Shown piece after piece: positions 50,274 through 59,015 of a stretch of DNA of 64,000 bases. The notes under the pieces were generated by a model. It saw only the letters and a program-made list of their open reading frames with translations. It did not search any database and was not told the DNA's origin. The position numbers and the translations under genes are program-made. The stretch comes from Streptomyces sp. NBC_00247. Lineage in GTDB: Bacteria; Actinomycetota; Actinomycetes; Streptomycetales; Streptomycetaceae. The stretch spans positions 4,856,001 through 4,920,000 of the forward strand of contig NZ_CP108093.1 of NCBI RefSeq assembly GCF_036188265.1, in the 5' to 3' direction. Numbering within the stretch: position 1 is the first letter of the stretch; the number at the start of each line of letters is the position of its first letter.

Positions 50274-50926
50274 GGGGTCGGCTCCTCGGTCGAGGCGTCG
50301 GGCTCCTGGAACCGGCTGCAACTGCACGCGGCAACTCCGCACCCGGACTCGTTGCGGTGCCACGTCGCGGGGTGGCGGCAGGCGTCACACGGGGTGGAGA
50401 GGTAGGTCGTGACCGTCGGCGCGGCGGTCGGGGCGTTCTGCGGCGCGCCGTCGGCGAGCAGTTCGCGCAGCGCGTCGGCCACCAGGTTCGGGCCGACGGG
50501 GTGCGAGGCAGGCCACCCGTCGGGGCCTCGCTCCTGGTAGCGCATCTCGGAGCCCGGGTTGCCCAGCGCCGTGTACCGCTCGGTGAGGACGGCACACAGC
50601 CGGTCGGGGAGGTCCGTCTGGGTAGTCGGCTGCTGCACCTCGGTCACGGCGGGCACCTCCGGACCGCCCAGGCTGTCCCGTAGTGCGGCGGCCCGCTCCG
50701 GGTCCAGCTCCAGCCAGTACGGGGCACCGTCGGGCCCGGACAGCATGATCGTGGTGGTGTCGTCGTCGCCCCACATGACGTCGTCGAGACCCCACCGGAG
50801 CTGGGTGGGCTCCTGCTCGTCGGGTGTCTCCTCAGCCAACGAGGTGGGTTCTACCCCGGCAGTGGTCAGCGCGTCGACCACCGCGGTGATGTACGGGTCG
50901 TGCGGGAGGGCGCGGGGCTCGGTCAT
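50270..50926 (-). CDS. hypothetical protein with C-terminal Cys cluster
   Basis: 218 residues: acidic N-terminal half ('LRWGLDDVMWGDDDTTTIML') and a C-terminal finger 'TPCDACRHPATWHRNESGCG' plus 'ACSCSRF'. ATG with AGGTACCTG-type spacing. Function is unknown. Confidence 0.7.
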   Translation of the reverse strand: MTEPRALPHDPYITAVVDALTTAGVEPTSLAEETPDEQEPTQLRWGLDDVMWGDDDTTTIMLSGPDGAPYWLELDPERAAALRDSLGGPEVPAVTEVQQPTTQTDLPDRLCAVLTERYTALGNPGSEMRYQERGPDGWPASHPVGPNLVADALRELLADGAPQNAPTAAPTVTTYLSTPCDACRHPATWHRNESGCGVAACSCSRFQEPDASTEEPTP

Positions 50927-50961
50927 CAGGTACTCCAGGTGAGTTGAGTGGGCGGTACGGG

Positions 50962-51489
50962 TCACGCGGTCTGCGCGGCCCGATACGCGGCGGTCCGCGC
51001 CTGGTGGACGTCGCCCCGCCGCGGGCGGGTCCCGCCATGGCTGGTGCACAGCGCCCCCGGGGTAGCGCCGCACCCCGGGCAGGCGACGGTGATCTGCGGC
51101 AGAGACAGCGCGGGCGCAGGCTGCTCGGGCATGAGGGACTCCAGATCGAGTTGGCCGGCGGCGGAGATCGCCGCCCGGCGAGTGGCGGCGGCGGTATGCC
51201 GGTGGTGGTCGCGGTCGTAGTGCAGGTGGCACCCCTGACACATGGCCCGCAGGTTCGCCGGGTCGCAGTTTTCTGGGGTGTGGTCGAGGTGAGCGACGGT
51301 GAGGACTACGCGGGATCCCGTGCCGTAGGCCCGGCCGCCGTTGACGTTCGGGCAGCGGCCGGTGTGGGTGCCACGCCCGCACTCGCCGACGCACTCGCAG
51401 CGCAGGGCAGCCCGGCCGTGGCGGATGCTGAGGCTGATGGCGGGCCAGCCCGCCGGGTAACGGTCGCGGTTCTCCGGGCGGATCGGCAT
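50962..51489 (-). CDS. HNH nuclease-like protein with zinc knuckles
   Basis: 175 residues. 'VVLTVAHLDHTPENCDPANL' and 'RAMCQGCHLHYDRDHHRHTA' form an HNH core. An N-terminal Cys cluster ('CECVGECGRGTHTGRCPNVN') and a C-terminal 'ACPGCGATPGALCTSHGG' finger (of the kind used by replication-linked phage proteins) flank it. It overlaps the upstream stop by 1 nt (TAATG). Could be a free-standing homing-type nuclease or a processing enzyme. Confidence 0.75.
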   Translation of the reverse strand: MPIRPENRDRYPAGWPAISLSIRHGRAALRCECVGECGRGTHTGRCPNVNGGRAYGTGSRVVLTVAHLDHTPENCDPANLRAMCQGCHLHYDRDHHRHTAAATRRAAISAAGQLDLESLMPEQPAPALSLPQITVACPGCGATPGALCTSHGGTRPRRGDVHQARTAAYRAAQTA

Positions 51490-51935
51490 TAGGACGCCCG
51501 ACCTTTCATAAGGAAGATGCTGTCGATCTGCGCGCGGAGCCGCTCGCGCATCGGTCGGTCCTCGACGTGGGCGGGGGCGACGCACCGCAGGTACTCGCAA
51601 CCGGGCCGTACGTGCCCGATGGGGTCGCGGCCGTGCTGAATGCGAAACGCGACACGGTAAGCGGTGTAAACCGTGCCCTTCCACCGAACCGACGGGGTGT
51701 TCGTGTAGCTGGCGTAGCCGGTCCATTCCAGATGGCCCCCGTCAACCTGACGGGTGCGCGCCCAGAAGAGAGCCGCGAGGTCCGGGGCGGCGTCGCGGCC
51801 GCGCGTGCGTGGGGCGATACCGAGGGCCCGCCGGTGGGCGGCCGCCGTCCGGTTGCAGACATGGAGACGGCGAGTGATCGCTGCGTCGGAGAGGCCGTCG
51901 CGGAGCAGCGCGGCGATATCTGCGCGAATTTCCAT
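51489..51935 (-). CDS. HTH plus HNH-type homing endonuclease-like protein
   Basis: 148 residues. An N-terminal HTH-like segment ('ALLRDGLSDAAITRRLHVCN') is followed by the 'GHLEWTGYASYTNTPSVRWK' and 'RVAFRIQHGRDPIGHVRPGC' pattern ending 'CVAPAHVEDRPMRERL', as in HNH_3-type phage nucleases. Two HNH genes in tandem is unusual; one may be a recent insertion. Confidence 0.7.
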   Translation of the reverse strand: MEIRADIAALLRDGLSDAAITRRLHVCNRTAAAHRRALGIAPRTRGRDAAPDLAALFWARTRQVDGGHLEWTGYASYTNTPSVRWKGTVYTAYRVAFRIQHGRDPIGHVRPGCEYLRCVAPAHVEDRPMRERLRAQIDSIFLMKGRAS

Positions 51936-52159
51936 CAGTTCACCGTTCGGTTGTTCGGGTTGGACGAGTCGGCAGTGCGCGCGGGGGCGCATCGCAGCCG
52001 GTGCCCGAGGTGCCAGTGCCAGCCGTCGCGGGCCAACTCGATGACTGCGAGCCGGCCGATCGTGTCGGGGCTCGCGCTCGGGTTCTCCTCGATGACTGCG
52101 GCCACGACCGCAGCGACCGCAGCCGGGATGCGGGAGCGCTCGGTGCGCGGGTACGTCAT
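51935..52159 (-). CDS. small helical hypothetical protein
   Basis: 74 residues ('MTYPRTERSRIPAAVAAVVA', 'PDTIGRLAVIELARDGWHWH'). It overlaps neighbours by 1 and 4 nt. Function is unknown. Confidence 0.6.
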   Translation of the reverse strand: MTYPRTERSRIPAAVAAVVAAVIEENPSASPDTIGRLAVIELARDGWHWHLGHRLRCAPARTADSSNPNNRTVN

Positions 52160-52896
52160 GACGCCGCCGCCGAGTTCGCCACCATCTGCTCCAGTCGGGC
52201 GAGCGACACTGCTCGGCGCCGCTCGATCTCCTCGGGGCTCTCCAGACCAGCGGGCTCCCCACGGGCAACGCGCGCCCGAGCAGAGTGAGGAATCTTCAGC
52301 GGACGCGGCTGTCGGTCGCCGGAGGGGAACCCGATTCGGCACGGTCGCCCGATCGCGGCCCCGCACTGCGGGCACTCCACCCCCAGCGGGCCCGGCCGCC
52401 GAACCGCGGCGATCGCCTCCGCGCTCGGCTGCGGTTCCTCGTCGTCCTCCGGGTACGCGCCGATTGCGGCGGACTCTCCGAACCGTCGTCGTAGCTCCGC
52501 CACGAACTCCGGCGGGGGCGGCCCGGTCAGCCGGCCGACCGGCTCACCCACGGTGCGCCCGGTAGCCACGGCGTCGATCTGCGCGCGTCGCCGCACTGCG
52601 GACTCGGCACCGGTCTCCGGGCCGGGAGGGGGGACGTACGCGGGCAGCGTGTCGCCGAGCCGTTCTTTGCGAATGGCCAGGCGCCCGGCCCGGACGTGGT
52701 GTGGCTGAATCCACAGCCGCTCGCCGGGTCGCTCCGGGGCCGTCCCGTAGTACCGGGCCACGGCGTCCAGCGCGTCACCGTCGCACGGGACGTCTCGGAG
52801 GGCTGCGGCCCATGCGGTGGCGTCGACCCGGCCGACTGTGCGGTTGTCGAATGCGGCGCAGTAGCCCAGCAGTTGGGCGGCATCTGCTTTGTCCAT
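52156..52896 (-). CDS. helicase-loader-like protein with C-terminal zinc finger
   Basis: 246 residues. The N-terminal 85 residues ('AAQLLGYCAAFDNRTVGRVD', 'AVARYYGTAPERPGERLWIQ') have the pattern of G39P/DnaI-type replicative helicase loaders. The C-terminus has 'GVECPQCGAAIGRPCRIGFP', a finger shared with other proteins of this phage. It directly follows the DnaD-like gene, the usual order of an initiator and its loader. The role is inferred. Confidence 0.7.
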   Translation of the reverse strand: MDKADAAQLLGYCAAFDNRTVGRVDATAWAAALRDVPCDGDALDAVARYYGTAPERPGERLWIQPHHVRAGRLAIRKERLGDTLPAYVPPPGPETGAESAVRRRAQIDAVATGRTVGEPVGRLTGPPPPEFVAELRRRFGESAAIGAYPEDDEEPQPSAEAIAAVRRPGPLGVECPQCGAAIGRPCRIGFPSGDRQPRPLKIPHSARARVARGEPAGLESPEEIERRRAVSLARLEQMVANSAAAS

Positions 52897-52898
52897 GA

Positions 52899-53723
52899 TC
52901 ACTGATTCCCTTCGGCTCGGAGCTCTGCGGCGAGGGCGAACGCCGCGGCGGTGCGCTGGTCGGCGGTGGAAGGCGAACCGCCCTGCCCTCGTCCAGTCGG
53001 GAGGTGCACGACGACTCCGCCCGGAGACGGGGCCGGGGGACGCTCGCTCTCGGCCCACTGCCGCCACCGACCGCCCCACGCCACGGCGGTACGCCCGTCA
53101 TCCGTCATCCGGCGGACGAACTTGTGGGTGAGCGAGTCGAGTTGGTCGAGGGTGAGCGGCAGCATTCCCGCGTCCTGGCGTGCGACCTGCGCGGCGTGGA
53201 CGTCGTCGCTGCTCGGCTCCCAGTCCGGGGCGATCCGCGACTCGACTGGGCGCGGCGGGCGCGGGCGTCGGGGCTCCTCCTCCGGCGGCGCGGCCTCATC
53301 ATCGGCCGGCGGCTCGTCGTCGAACTCGGCCTGCCACGGCGCCGGGCCCGGGGGACGGCGCGGAGCCTGCCCGCGCTGCTGCCGCTTCTTCGCGGCCGCC
53401 TTCTCCCGTCCGGCCAGCACCTCGGCCCGGGACCGGTTGCCGCTGTCGGCCGCAAGATAGTCGTGCATGTAGTAGTCGCCCGGCCGCGGCTGCGGGCAGT
53501 TCGAGCACGCGTGGCCGTGTGCGTGCCACAGCCCGACGTCCAGCAGATTCTTGATCTGCGGGGCGGTGCCGTAGCTCTTGGCGATCTCTCCGGGCACGTG
53601 CCCGTCGAGGAGCTGCTGCCCTACGTATGAGCCGATGCGCGCCCACAGTCCGACCGCCGCGTTCTTGGCACGCAGGATCTTCGGGTGGTTGTGCGCCCCG
53701 TCGTCCACGGCGAAATACGACAT
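52899..53723 (-). CDS. replication initiator (DnaD/replisome-organiser-like)
   Basis: 274 residues. The N-terminal winged-helix region ('MSYFAVDDGAHNHPKILRAK', 'AAVGLWARIGSYVGQQLLDG') resembles phage replisome organisers. A 4-Cys-like 'HACSNCPQPRPGDYY', a charged disordered linker ('PRRPPGPAPWQAEFDDEPPA') and a C-terminal helical domain ('LTLDQLDSLTHKFVRRMTDD') follow. AGGAG 5 nt before the ATG. The linker-coding DNA may carry the origin, as in lambda O (not verifiable here). Confidence 0.75.
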   Translation of the reverse strand: MSYFAVDDGAHNHPKILRAKNAAVGLWARIGSYVGQQLLDGHVPGEIAKSYGTAPQIKNLLDVGLWHAHGHACSNCPQPRPGDYYMHDYLAADSGNRSRAEVLAGREKAAAKKRQQRGQAPRRPPGPAPWQAEFDDEPPADDEAAPPEEEPRRPRPPRPVESRIAPDWEPSSDDVHAAQVARQDAGMLPLTLDQLDSLTHKFVRRMTDDGRTAVAWGGRWRQWAESERPPAPSPGGVVVHLPTGRGQGGSPSTADQRTAAAFALAAELRAEGNQ

Positions 53724-53736
53724 CGGATCTCCTGGT

Positions 53737-54090
53737 TCAGAGCGTGAGTTGCCCGGCCGGGGCCGGGGATGTGCGACGGGCCCGGACCGGCGGCGGGGCC
53801 ACAGGGGCGGTGCACTCGTGGTCGACGACGTGCTCGTGCGGGCACGGCGTCGCCTGCCGGTGGCATGACGCCCACCGCAGGTCGGGCCCGTACTTCGTGT
53901 GGTGCAGGCACCAGTCGAGCCGGTTCGGCTCGCGCATCCCCCGGGCCACTGCCGGTGAGTACCGCGTCTCCTCAGCGGTCACATCGAGCGCAGCGATGCG
54001 GCCGACGAGCTGCCGAAGCACGGGGCACCCACAGCGGGGGCAGCGCGTACGCCGCGCCCCGCTGCCGGCCGGGGCCGAGGGACGGGTCAC
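53737..54090 (-). CDS. zinc-finger hypothetical protein
   Basis: 117 residues: 'RCPRCGCPVLRQLVGRIAAL' and a Cys/His cluster 'CLHHTKYGPDLRWASCHRQA' then 'CPHEHVVDHEC'. GTG at 54090 overlaps the upstream gene by 4 nt. Function is unknown. Confidence 0.7.
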   Translation of the reverse strand: MTRPSAPAGSGARRTRCPRCGCPVLRQLVGRIAALDVTAEETRYSPAVARGMREPNRLDWCLHHTKYGPDLRWASCHRQATPCPHEHVVDHECTAPVAPPPVRARRTSPAPAGQLTL

Positions 54091-54527
54091 CCGTGCTGCT
54101 CGACCCGGCCCCGGCGGGTGGCCCGGCGTTCCTGGTGGATCTCGAACTCGGTCTCGGTCGGCAGGTTCCCGAGCGCCTCGGAGACGGCGGCTTCGACGTC
54201 GCGAGACCCGCCGCCGAGCTCGTCGAGGGTGCCGTCCATCTTGCGGCGGCGCATCATCGCCCGCATGACCTCGGCGATCATCTGCGCCTGCTCGTGGTCC
54301 TGGGCGACCTCGGCGAGCGTCACCCGGACCTTCACCTGCGGGGACTTGTCCTCGCCGTCGGCGTGCCCGGTGTACGCCTTGCTCGTGAGTTCGACGACCG
54401 CGAACACCGACGTGCCCGGGTACTCGAAGAGCCCGCGGCGCTGCTGCTGCGTTGCTGTGGCCTCCAGTGCGGCCGCCCCACTGTCGAGCTTGATCTCGAC
54501 CTCGGCGTCTTTGTCGATCTTCGGCAT
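54087..54527 (-). CDS. hypothetical protein, replication-region
   Basis: 146 residues starting 'MPKIDKDAEVEIKLDSGAAA', beta-rich core ('YPGTSVFAVVELTSKAYTGH', 'SPQVKVRVTLAEVAQDHEQA') and a helical tail. Position between recombination and replication genes suggests a DNA-metabolism accessory, but no motif proves it. Confidence 0.65.
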   Translation of the reverse strand: MPKIDKDAEVEIKLDSGAAALEATATQQQRRGLFEYPGTSVFAVVELTSKAYTGHADGEDKSPQVKVRVTLAEVAQDHEQAQMIAEVMRAMMRRRKMDGTLDELGGGSRDVEAAVSEALGNLPTETEFEIHQERRATRRGRVEQHG

Positions 54528-54531
54528 GGAG

Positions 54532-54798
54532 TCACTTCCTTCTCTTGCTGGGGTTCTTGCGGCGGTGATCCCGCAGGGCCGCCGCTGTACGTACGTCCTC
54601 ATTGGTGCAGGCGTCCCGGCGGTGCCGCTCGGCCCGGACGACGAGCTGCTGCACGGCGTCGGGGCCGATGGCGTCCTCGGACGGGGCGCCGCAGGCACAC
54701 GCCCAGTCGGCGGAGACGAGCGATGTCGAACCGTCGAACCTCACCCGCAGGCCGGGGCCCGGCCGCGGGTTGCCGATCGTCGGCCCGATCCCGGTCAT
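54532..54798 (-). CDS. small hypothetical protein with CxC
   Basis: 88 residues, 'FDGSTSLVSADWACACGAPS' and a basic helical C-terminus ('DVRTAAALRDHRRKNPSKRR'). ATGA overlap with the resolvase gene. Function is unknown. Confidence 0.6.
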   Translation of the reverse strand: MTGIGPTIGNPRPGPGLRVRFDGSTSLVSADWACACGAPSEDAIGPDAVQQLVVRAERHRRDACTNEDVRTAAALRDHRRKNPSKRRK

Positions 54799-55412
54799 GC
54801 CGCTTGTACCTGCGGCCAGTCGACTTTCGTCAGCCGGTCGCGCTGCGCCTGCGGCATCCCGAACAGGGGCTGCCCGAGGGCGTCGTGCCCGGCCGCACGC
54901 AGCCACCACGCGTCGCACATGTCGCCACCCTCACCACGGGCGTTTAGGTCGCCGGGGAACTCCGCGCCGGCCGCGAGGTACGCGGCGGCCGCCATGCGGC
55001 GCTTGTCGGCGTTCCCGTTGTCGGACGCGTACTTCTTGAGCGTCGCGGGCGCCACGTACGCCCACGGCACACCCGCGTCGATCAACACGCACTGCACGAC
55101 GCCGTGCAGGCACCCGATGCTCTTGAGCGCGGACGCGTGCATCTTCGTCGGGAGATCCTCGATCACCGCGAGCGTGGGCCGCGTCTCCGCGATCTCGTGG
55201 GTCAGAACGCTTCGAATGTGCACCAGCCTGCGTGGGCCGTCCTTGGACCGGGTCTTGACCGCGAAGGAGCGGCCATCCGGTCGGCATACGCCGGTCGAGG
55301 TGATCGACAGGTCGAGCCCGATGACCCGCAGCCCACCCGCCGGACCGGCGACCAGGTCGGCCGACGGTGACACCGTGCCGGGCGCGAGCAGCCCGGGAAT
55401 CGCAATGGTCAC
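54795..55412 (-). CDS. RuvC-like Holliday junction resolvase
   Basis: 205 residues with the RNase-H-like RuvC core: 'LRVIGLDLSITSTGV' (Asp34), 'TLAVIEDLPTKMHASALKSI' (Glu85) and 'GEGGDMCDAWWLRAAGHDAL' (Asp164/Asp167). GTG start with a GTGA overlap. It resolves recombination intermediates or branched DNA before packaging, fitting the ERF and exonuclease genes upstream. Confidence 0.85.
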   Translation of the reverse strand: MTIAIPGLLAPGTVSPSADLVAGPAGGLRVIGLDLSITSTGVCRPDGRSFAVKTRSKDGPRRLVHIRSVLTHEIAETRPTLAVIEDLPTKMHASALKSIGCLHGVVQCVLIDAGVPWAYVAPATLKKYASDNGNADKRRMAAAAYLAAGAEFPGDLNARGEGGDMCDAWWLRAAGHDALGQPLFGMPQAQRDRLTKVDWPQVQAA

Positions 55413-55666
55413 TGGGTCCCTCCCTTGACGTTTCCGCACTGCCGGCAGCGCCATGCGCCGTCGCCGTGGGGAAGGTGCGGGTGCGTCATATGCGCGCACC
55501 TGGTCGTGTGACACGGCAGGTAACGGGTACCGGGCACCGGCGGGGTGAACCCCGCCGACCCGGCCGCGCGCCGGGTCGGCGCATGCATCAGTCGCACGGC
55601 CCAGGTCACCGCGACCGTCCCGACGAGCACCACCGCGCCGCCGTACGCGGCCAGATCGGCACTCAT
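55409..55666 (-). CDS. small membrane protein with Cys tail
   Basis: 85 residues: one membrane segment ('AAYGGAVVLVGTVAVTWAVR') and a Cys/His-rich soluble part ('CHTTRCAHMTHPHLPHGDGA', 'CRQCGN'). ATGA overlap. Function is unknown. Confidence 0.6.
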   Translation of the reverse strand: MSADLAAYGGAVVLVGTVAVTWAVRLMHAPTRRAAGSAGFTPPVPGTRYLPCHTTRCAHMTHPHLPHGDGAWRCRQCGNVKGGTQ

Positions 55667-56469
55667 GCCTCCTCCGCAGCAGCAATGGCCGCGACCGGAC
55701 GGAACGGCCACGAACCGTCGACAACCGCGTCCGGATCCGTCTTGCGGAAGTACTCCTGCAGCCCGGCCGCCTGCTCGGCCGCCCACACGATCTGCCGGGC
55801 GTGCAGCTCGTCGAGGGACAGCCCTTCGAGGTGGTGCAACTGCGCCTTGCGGTGGAACTTGATCCGCTCCGGCCAGTCCATCCGCCGCATGTGAGCCAGC
55901 GACCCGATCCGGTAGAGGATCCGAGCCGCCATCAGGGCGTCGTACGAGCAGCCGTGCGCCGCCTCGGCGTCCCACGGCAGGTCGTAGACGTGCGCGAGCG
56001 TGATGAGCTGCCGCGCCCCCTGCGTCTCCGACGGGCGCTTGCGGAATGGCAACCCGTACTGGTCGAGAACCCGCGTGTCGAGGACCCGCAGCGGGGCGCC
56101 TTCAAGCCGGTCCAGCAGCGGCACGAGCTGGTGCCGGCGGCACTCACGGTCGAGCAGCGTTAGGTCGTAGGTGAGGTTGTGGCCGATGATCGGGTTGCCG
56201 AGCTGAACGCGGACGACGAGGGCTTCGGTGATCTGGTCGACGACCTGGCGCGCGGGCTCGCCATGCTGCCGGGCGTGCTCGGTCGTGATGCCGTGGATCT
56301 CGGATGCCCCAGCGGGGATCTCGATGCCGGGGTCGGCGAGCCACTCGTGGGTCTGAGTGGTGATGCCGAAGCCGATGCTGATCACCGCGGCGGTGACGAT
56401 GCGGTCGGTCTCGACGTCTACGCCGGTCGTTTCGAGGTCGAACGCGACCATGGGGTACTGGTGCCACAT
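55663..56469 (-). CDS. DnaQ-like 3'-5' exonuclease (DEDDh)
   Basis: 268 residues. Motif I 'MVAFDLETTGVDVETDRIVT' (Asp11/Glu13), motif II 'PIIGHNLTYDLTLLDRECRR', motif III 'AHGCSYDALMAARILYRI' (His then Asp, DEDDh type). The C-terminal 70 residues ('AQLHHLEGLSLDELHARQIV') are extra. Probably a replication or recombination nuclease; its ATG overlaps the ERF gene's stop by 1 nt. Confidence 0.88.
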   Translation of the reverse strand: MWHQYPMVAFDLETTGVDVETDRIVTAAVISIGFGITTQTHEWLADPGIEIPAGASEIHGITTEHARQHGEPARQVVDQITEALVVRVQLGNPIIGHNLTYDLTLLDRECRRHQLVPLLDRLEGAPLRVLDTRVLDQYGLPFRKRPSETQGARQLITLAHVYDLPWDAEAAHGCSYDALMAARILYRIGSLAHMRRMDWPERIKFHRKAQLHHLEGLSLDELHARQIVWAAEQAAGLQEYFRKTDPDAVVDGSWPFRPVAAIAAAEEA

Positions 56470-57245
56470 CAGCGGTCACCTGCCGCTGCGCGTTCCTTGC
56501 CGATCCGCGCGACCATCGCGCCGATCTGCTCTTCGTCGCCAACCTCGTTGGTAACCAGTGCGCCCAGCTGCCGCGTGCTGCCCAGCTCGTGGTGGATCTG
56601 GCGCAGCCGCCCGGCGCTGGTGTGGGGGTTGCAGATCTCGTCGAGGTACGTGACCGCCGGCCGGATCGGGTCCTCACCGCGTTCGATGCGGTCGGTGTCC
56701 GGTTCCTTGTCCTGCGTCGGAATCAACCCGAACTGAAGGAGGAGGGTGCGGAGCGCGACCGTCTGCGCTTTCGTCGTTGACTTGTCGGCGGTGTCCAGCG
56801 CCTCGCCGCGGGTCTGGAGGGTGAGCGTGTCACCCATCGGGCCCATGATCGTCCAGTGCACGAGGGTGGTGCACTCGCGCATCTTGCTGCCGGATTTTGT
56901 GGTCTTCTCGCCGTAGTCAGCCTCAACCTCGGTGGAGAGGACGTTCACGCCGTGCTTGAGCGTGACCGGACCGAAGACGTTGACCACCGTGTCGGCACCG
57001 CGGAAGTTGAAGCGGGTGCCCGACTGGTTGTACACCTCGCCCTTGCCGATGGCACGGATGTCTCGCCGCACCCGCAGCCACGCAATGTGGACGGGCACCA
57101 TCTCCGGGTCATCGTTACCAGGCTCGTAGTCGGCCATCGGGTCAGGCAGCAGCGCCGTCTCCGCCCCGTCCCCAGCGAGCTGGTCCTGTGTGTCGTCGGT
57201 CAGGGCGCGGCCGGCCGCAGCGGCGGCGTTCTCGCGAAGCCCCAT
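56469..57245 (-). CDS. ERF-family single-strand annealing protein
   Basis: 258 residues. The ERF signature is present: 'MVPVHIAWLRVRRDIRAIGK', 'GTRFNFRGADTVVNVFGPVT', 'LVHWTIMGPMGDTLTLQTRG', 'STTKAQTVALRTLLLQFGLI'. It pairs with the 5'-3' exonuclease encoded just upstream (TGATG overlap) as a Red-like recombination system. ATG at 57245 is chosen because it overlaps the exonuclease stop. Confidence 0.9.
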   Translation of the reverse strand: MGLRENAAAAAGRALTDDTQDQLAGDGAETALLPDPMADYEPGNDDPEMVPVHIAWLRVRRDIRAIGKGEVYNQSGTRFNFRGADTVVNVFGPVTLKHGVNVLSTEVEADYGEKTTKSGSKMRECTTLVHWTIMGPMGDTLTLQTRGEALDTADKSTTKAQTVALRTLLLQFGLIPTQDKEPDTDRIERGEDPIRPAVTYLDEICNPHTSAGRLRQIHHELGSTRQLGALVTNEVGDEEQIGAMVARIGKERAAAGDR

Positions 57246-58285
57246 CAGAAGTTCTCCTTGAACTGCGTTGCGATGTTGATGCGTTCGGTCGGGTTCGGGG
57301 CCACGCAAGCGGCGTACGCATCCGGCCAGCGTTCGGCGAGCTGCGCCAGGTCAACCCGCGGGGCGGCGTTGCTCGGCTCCAGCGAGTAGGCGTGCTCGCC
57401 CCCGATGAGGGCGGTCTGCGCCGAGTTGAGGGCGGCGATCATCCGGGCCTTCGCCGCGTTCTTCGCCTTCTTCGCCGCAGACTCGGCGCGCTGGTGGCGG
57501 CCGTAGTCAAGAAGTGCGTCGAGGGCGTCGTCATGGCGATCGATATCCACCGCCCCGGTGCGAGTGGGGTGCAGCCGACGGAACAGACGGACCAGCGCGT
57601 CGCCGTCACCGGTCACCGCAGGCGGGACTTCAGCCTGGACATGGTCGAACCAGAACCGGTCCATCGCGATGACGATGTCGGCCATAACGTCCATGTACTG
57701 GTCCGCGCGGACGGTGCCCTGGTGGTATTCGTTGCCGCCGATCAGGACGGCGAAGTGCATGTGCTCGTAGCCGTTGACGGCGATCTGCCACAGAATCTGG
57801 GCGAGGACGTCATCGGGCGGGCCAGCGTGCCACTGCGCCCCCTTGAACGCGCTGCGGGTCTTGACCTCCAGCGCGCACGGGGCCTGTTCATCGGCGGACA
57901 GCGGGCATTCGGTGACACGGCGGTCGAGGGTCGTCATCCGGTGCGGGTGATCGATGTGAGCGACGAGCCCAACACGGCGGATCACGGAGCGGGACTGCAT
58001 TGCCCACCGGCGGGCAACGTTCTCCTCGTTGACGGTGCCCCAGTAGGCGGCCTCGCCTGCGTCGTCCACGTCGTGGCCGGTCTTGTCGAGGTAGACCTTG
58101 AGCGGCGGGGTGTAGTCGACGAGTCCGAGGATGGCCGGGACGTCGCTGCTACCGATGCCGGAGCGGCGGGCGGTGAGCCAGTCGGCGCGGTCGGCAGTGG
58201 CGGGGAGGATGAGGCGGCCGGTCGGCGTGATCCGGCGGCCGGCGGCCGGGGCGGTGTTCACCCCGGCCAGCGCGGTATCGGTCAT
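57245..58285 (-). CDS. YqaJ-type viral recombinase / exonuclease
   Basis: 346 residues of the RecB/lambda-exo nuclease fold: 'WLTARRSGIGSSDVPAILGL' (YqaJ motif), 'EENVARRWAMQSRSVIRRVG', 'LEVKTRSAFKGAQWHAGPPD' (the E-x-K catalytic pair) and 'LAQILWQIAVNGYEHMHFAV'. It produces 3' single-strand ends for the ERF protein. Confidence 0.9.
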   Translation of the reverse strand: MTDTALAGVNTAPAAGRRITPTGRLILPATADRADWLTARRSGIGSSDVPAILGLVDYTPPLKVYLDKTGHDVDDAGEAAYWGTVNEENVARRWAMQSRSVIRRVGLVAHIDHPHRMTTLDRRVTECPLSADEQAPCALEVKTRSAFKGAQWHAGPPDDVLAQILWQIAVNGYEHMHFAVLIGGNEYHQGTVRADQYMDVMADIVIAMDRFWFDHVQAEVPPAVTGDGDALVRLFRRLHPTRTGAVDIDRHDDALDALLDYGRHQRAESAAKKAKNAAKARMIAALNSAQTALIGGEHAYSLEPSNAAPRVDLAQLAERWPDAYAACVAPNPTERINIATQFKENF

Positions 58286-58893
58286 CGCAGATCACCCGCC
58301 ATCGACCGGCCGTTGCGGGCCCCGGCCAGGAACGCGGCCACCGCCGACACCCGGCTTCGCCGAACCGGAGTGGACCCGCCCTGATGCGGCACGCTGCCGC
58401 GGGTGTCCTTCTCCAACACGGCCGGCCGGACGAGCAGCGCGTGCCCCGCCCCGTACCACGGGCACCCGTCCCAGTTGCAGAGCAGCTGCCCCGCGTGGTC
58501 CGGGCATCCGGCGCGGTCCCGTTCGAGGGCCGCGAGGAGCGACGGGTGCGCCGGGGCGACGAGCCCGAGGCTCACCGAGTGCGACGGGTAGCCGTTCCAC
58601 GTGGCGGCCACGGTCGTGCCGAGCATCGCAAGGTCGGTGAGGACCGCGTACACCTCGTTGACGTCGAGCGGGTTCGCCGGGACCAGGTCGCCGATCGCGT
58701 CCCGCCGGTGCTGCGGGCAACGGACCGAGGCGACGACGACCGGGAGTTGTGCGGCGCCCTGCGGCACGAACCGGTACGTCCGGTCGTCGCCGATGAGCGT
58801 TTCGCCTCGGTGCGAGACGAGTGCGCCCTCGGGCTGCTCGGTGGTGTACAGCCACCGCAGGCCGGCGGACAGGATGCTGATGCGAGCGCTCAT
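58282..58893 (-). CDS. hypothetical protein with CxxC
   Basis: 203 residues: 'VSHRGETLIGDDRTYRFVPQ', 'LVPANPLDVNEVYAVLTDLA', 'GCPDHAGQLLCNWDGCPWYG'. It has ATGA overlaps on both sides. Function is unknown. Confidence 0.65.
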   Translation of the reverse strand: MSARISILSAGLRWLYTTEQPEGALVSHRGETLIGDDRTYRFVPQGAAQLPVVVASVRCPQHRRDAIGDLVPANPLDVNEVYAVLTDLAMLGTTVAATWNGYPSHSVSLGLVAPAHPSLLAALERDRAGCPDHAGQLLCNWDGCPWYGAGHALLVRPAVLEKDTRGSVPHQGGSTPVRRSRVSAVAAFLAGARNGRSMAGDLR

Positions 58894-59015
58894 GCTGCTC
58901 TGCCCTTCCGGGGGTTGGGGAGGGTGAGGAGCGGGCGGAGTCGCCGGTACGCCGGGTGCCGGAGCCGCTGGTTGAGCGGCGCGCAGTGCGGGCACGTCTT
59001 CGGGTCGTGGCTCAC
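58890..59015 (-). CDS. tiny Cys protein
   Basis: 41 residues (GTG, 'SHDPKTCPHCAPLNQRLRHP') with one CxxC and a basic tail. Held between two genes by 4-nt overlaps, which is the main support. Confidence 0.5.
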   Translation of the reverse strand: MSHDPKTCPHCAPLNQRLRHPAYRRLRPLLTLPNPRKGRAA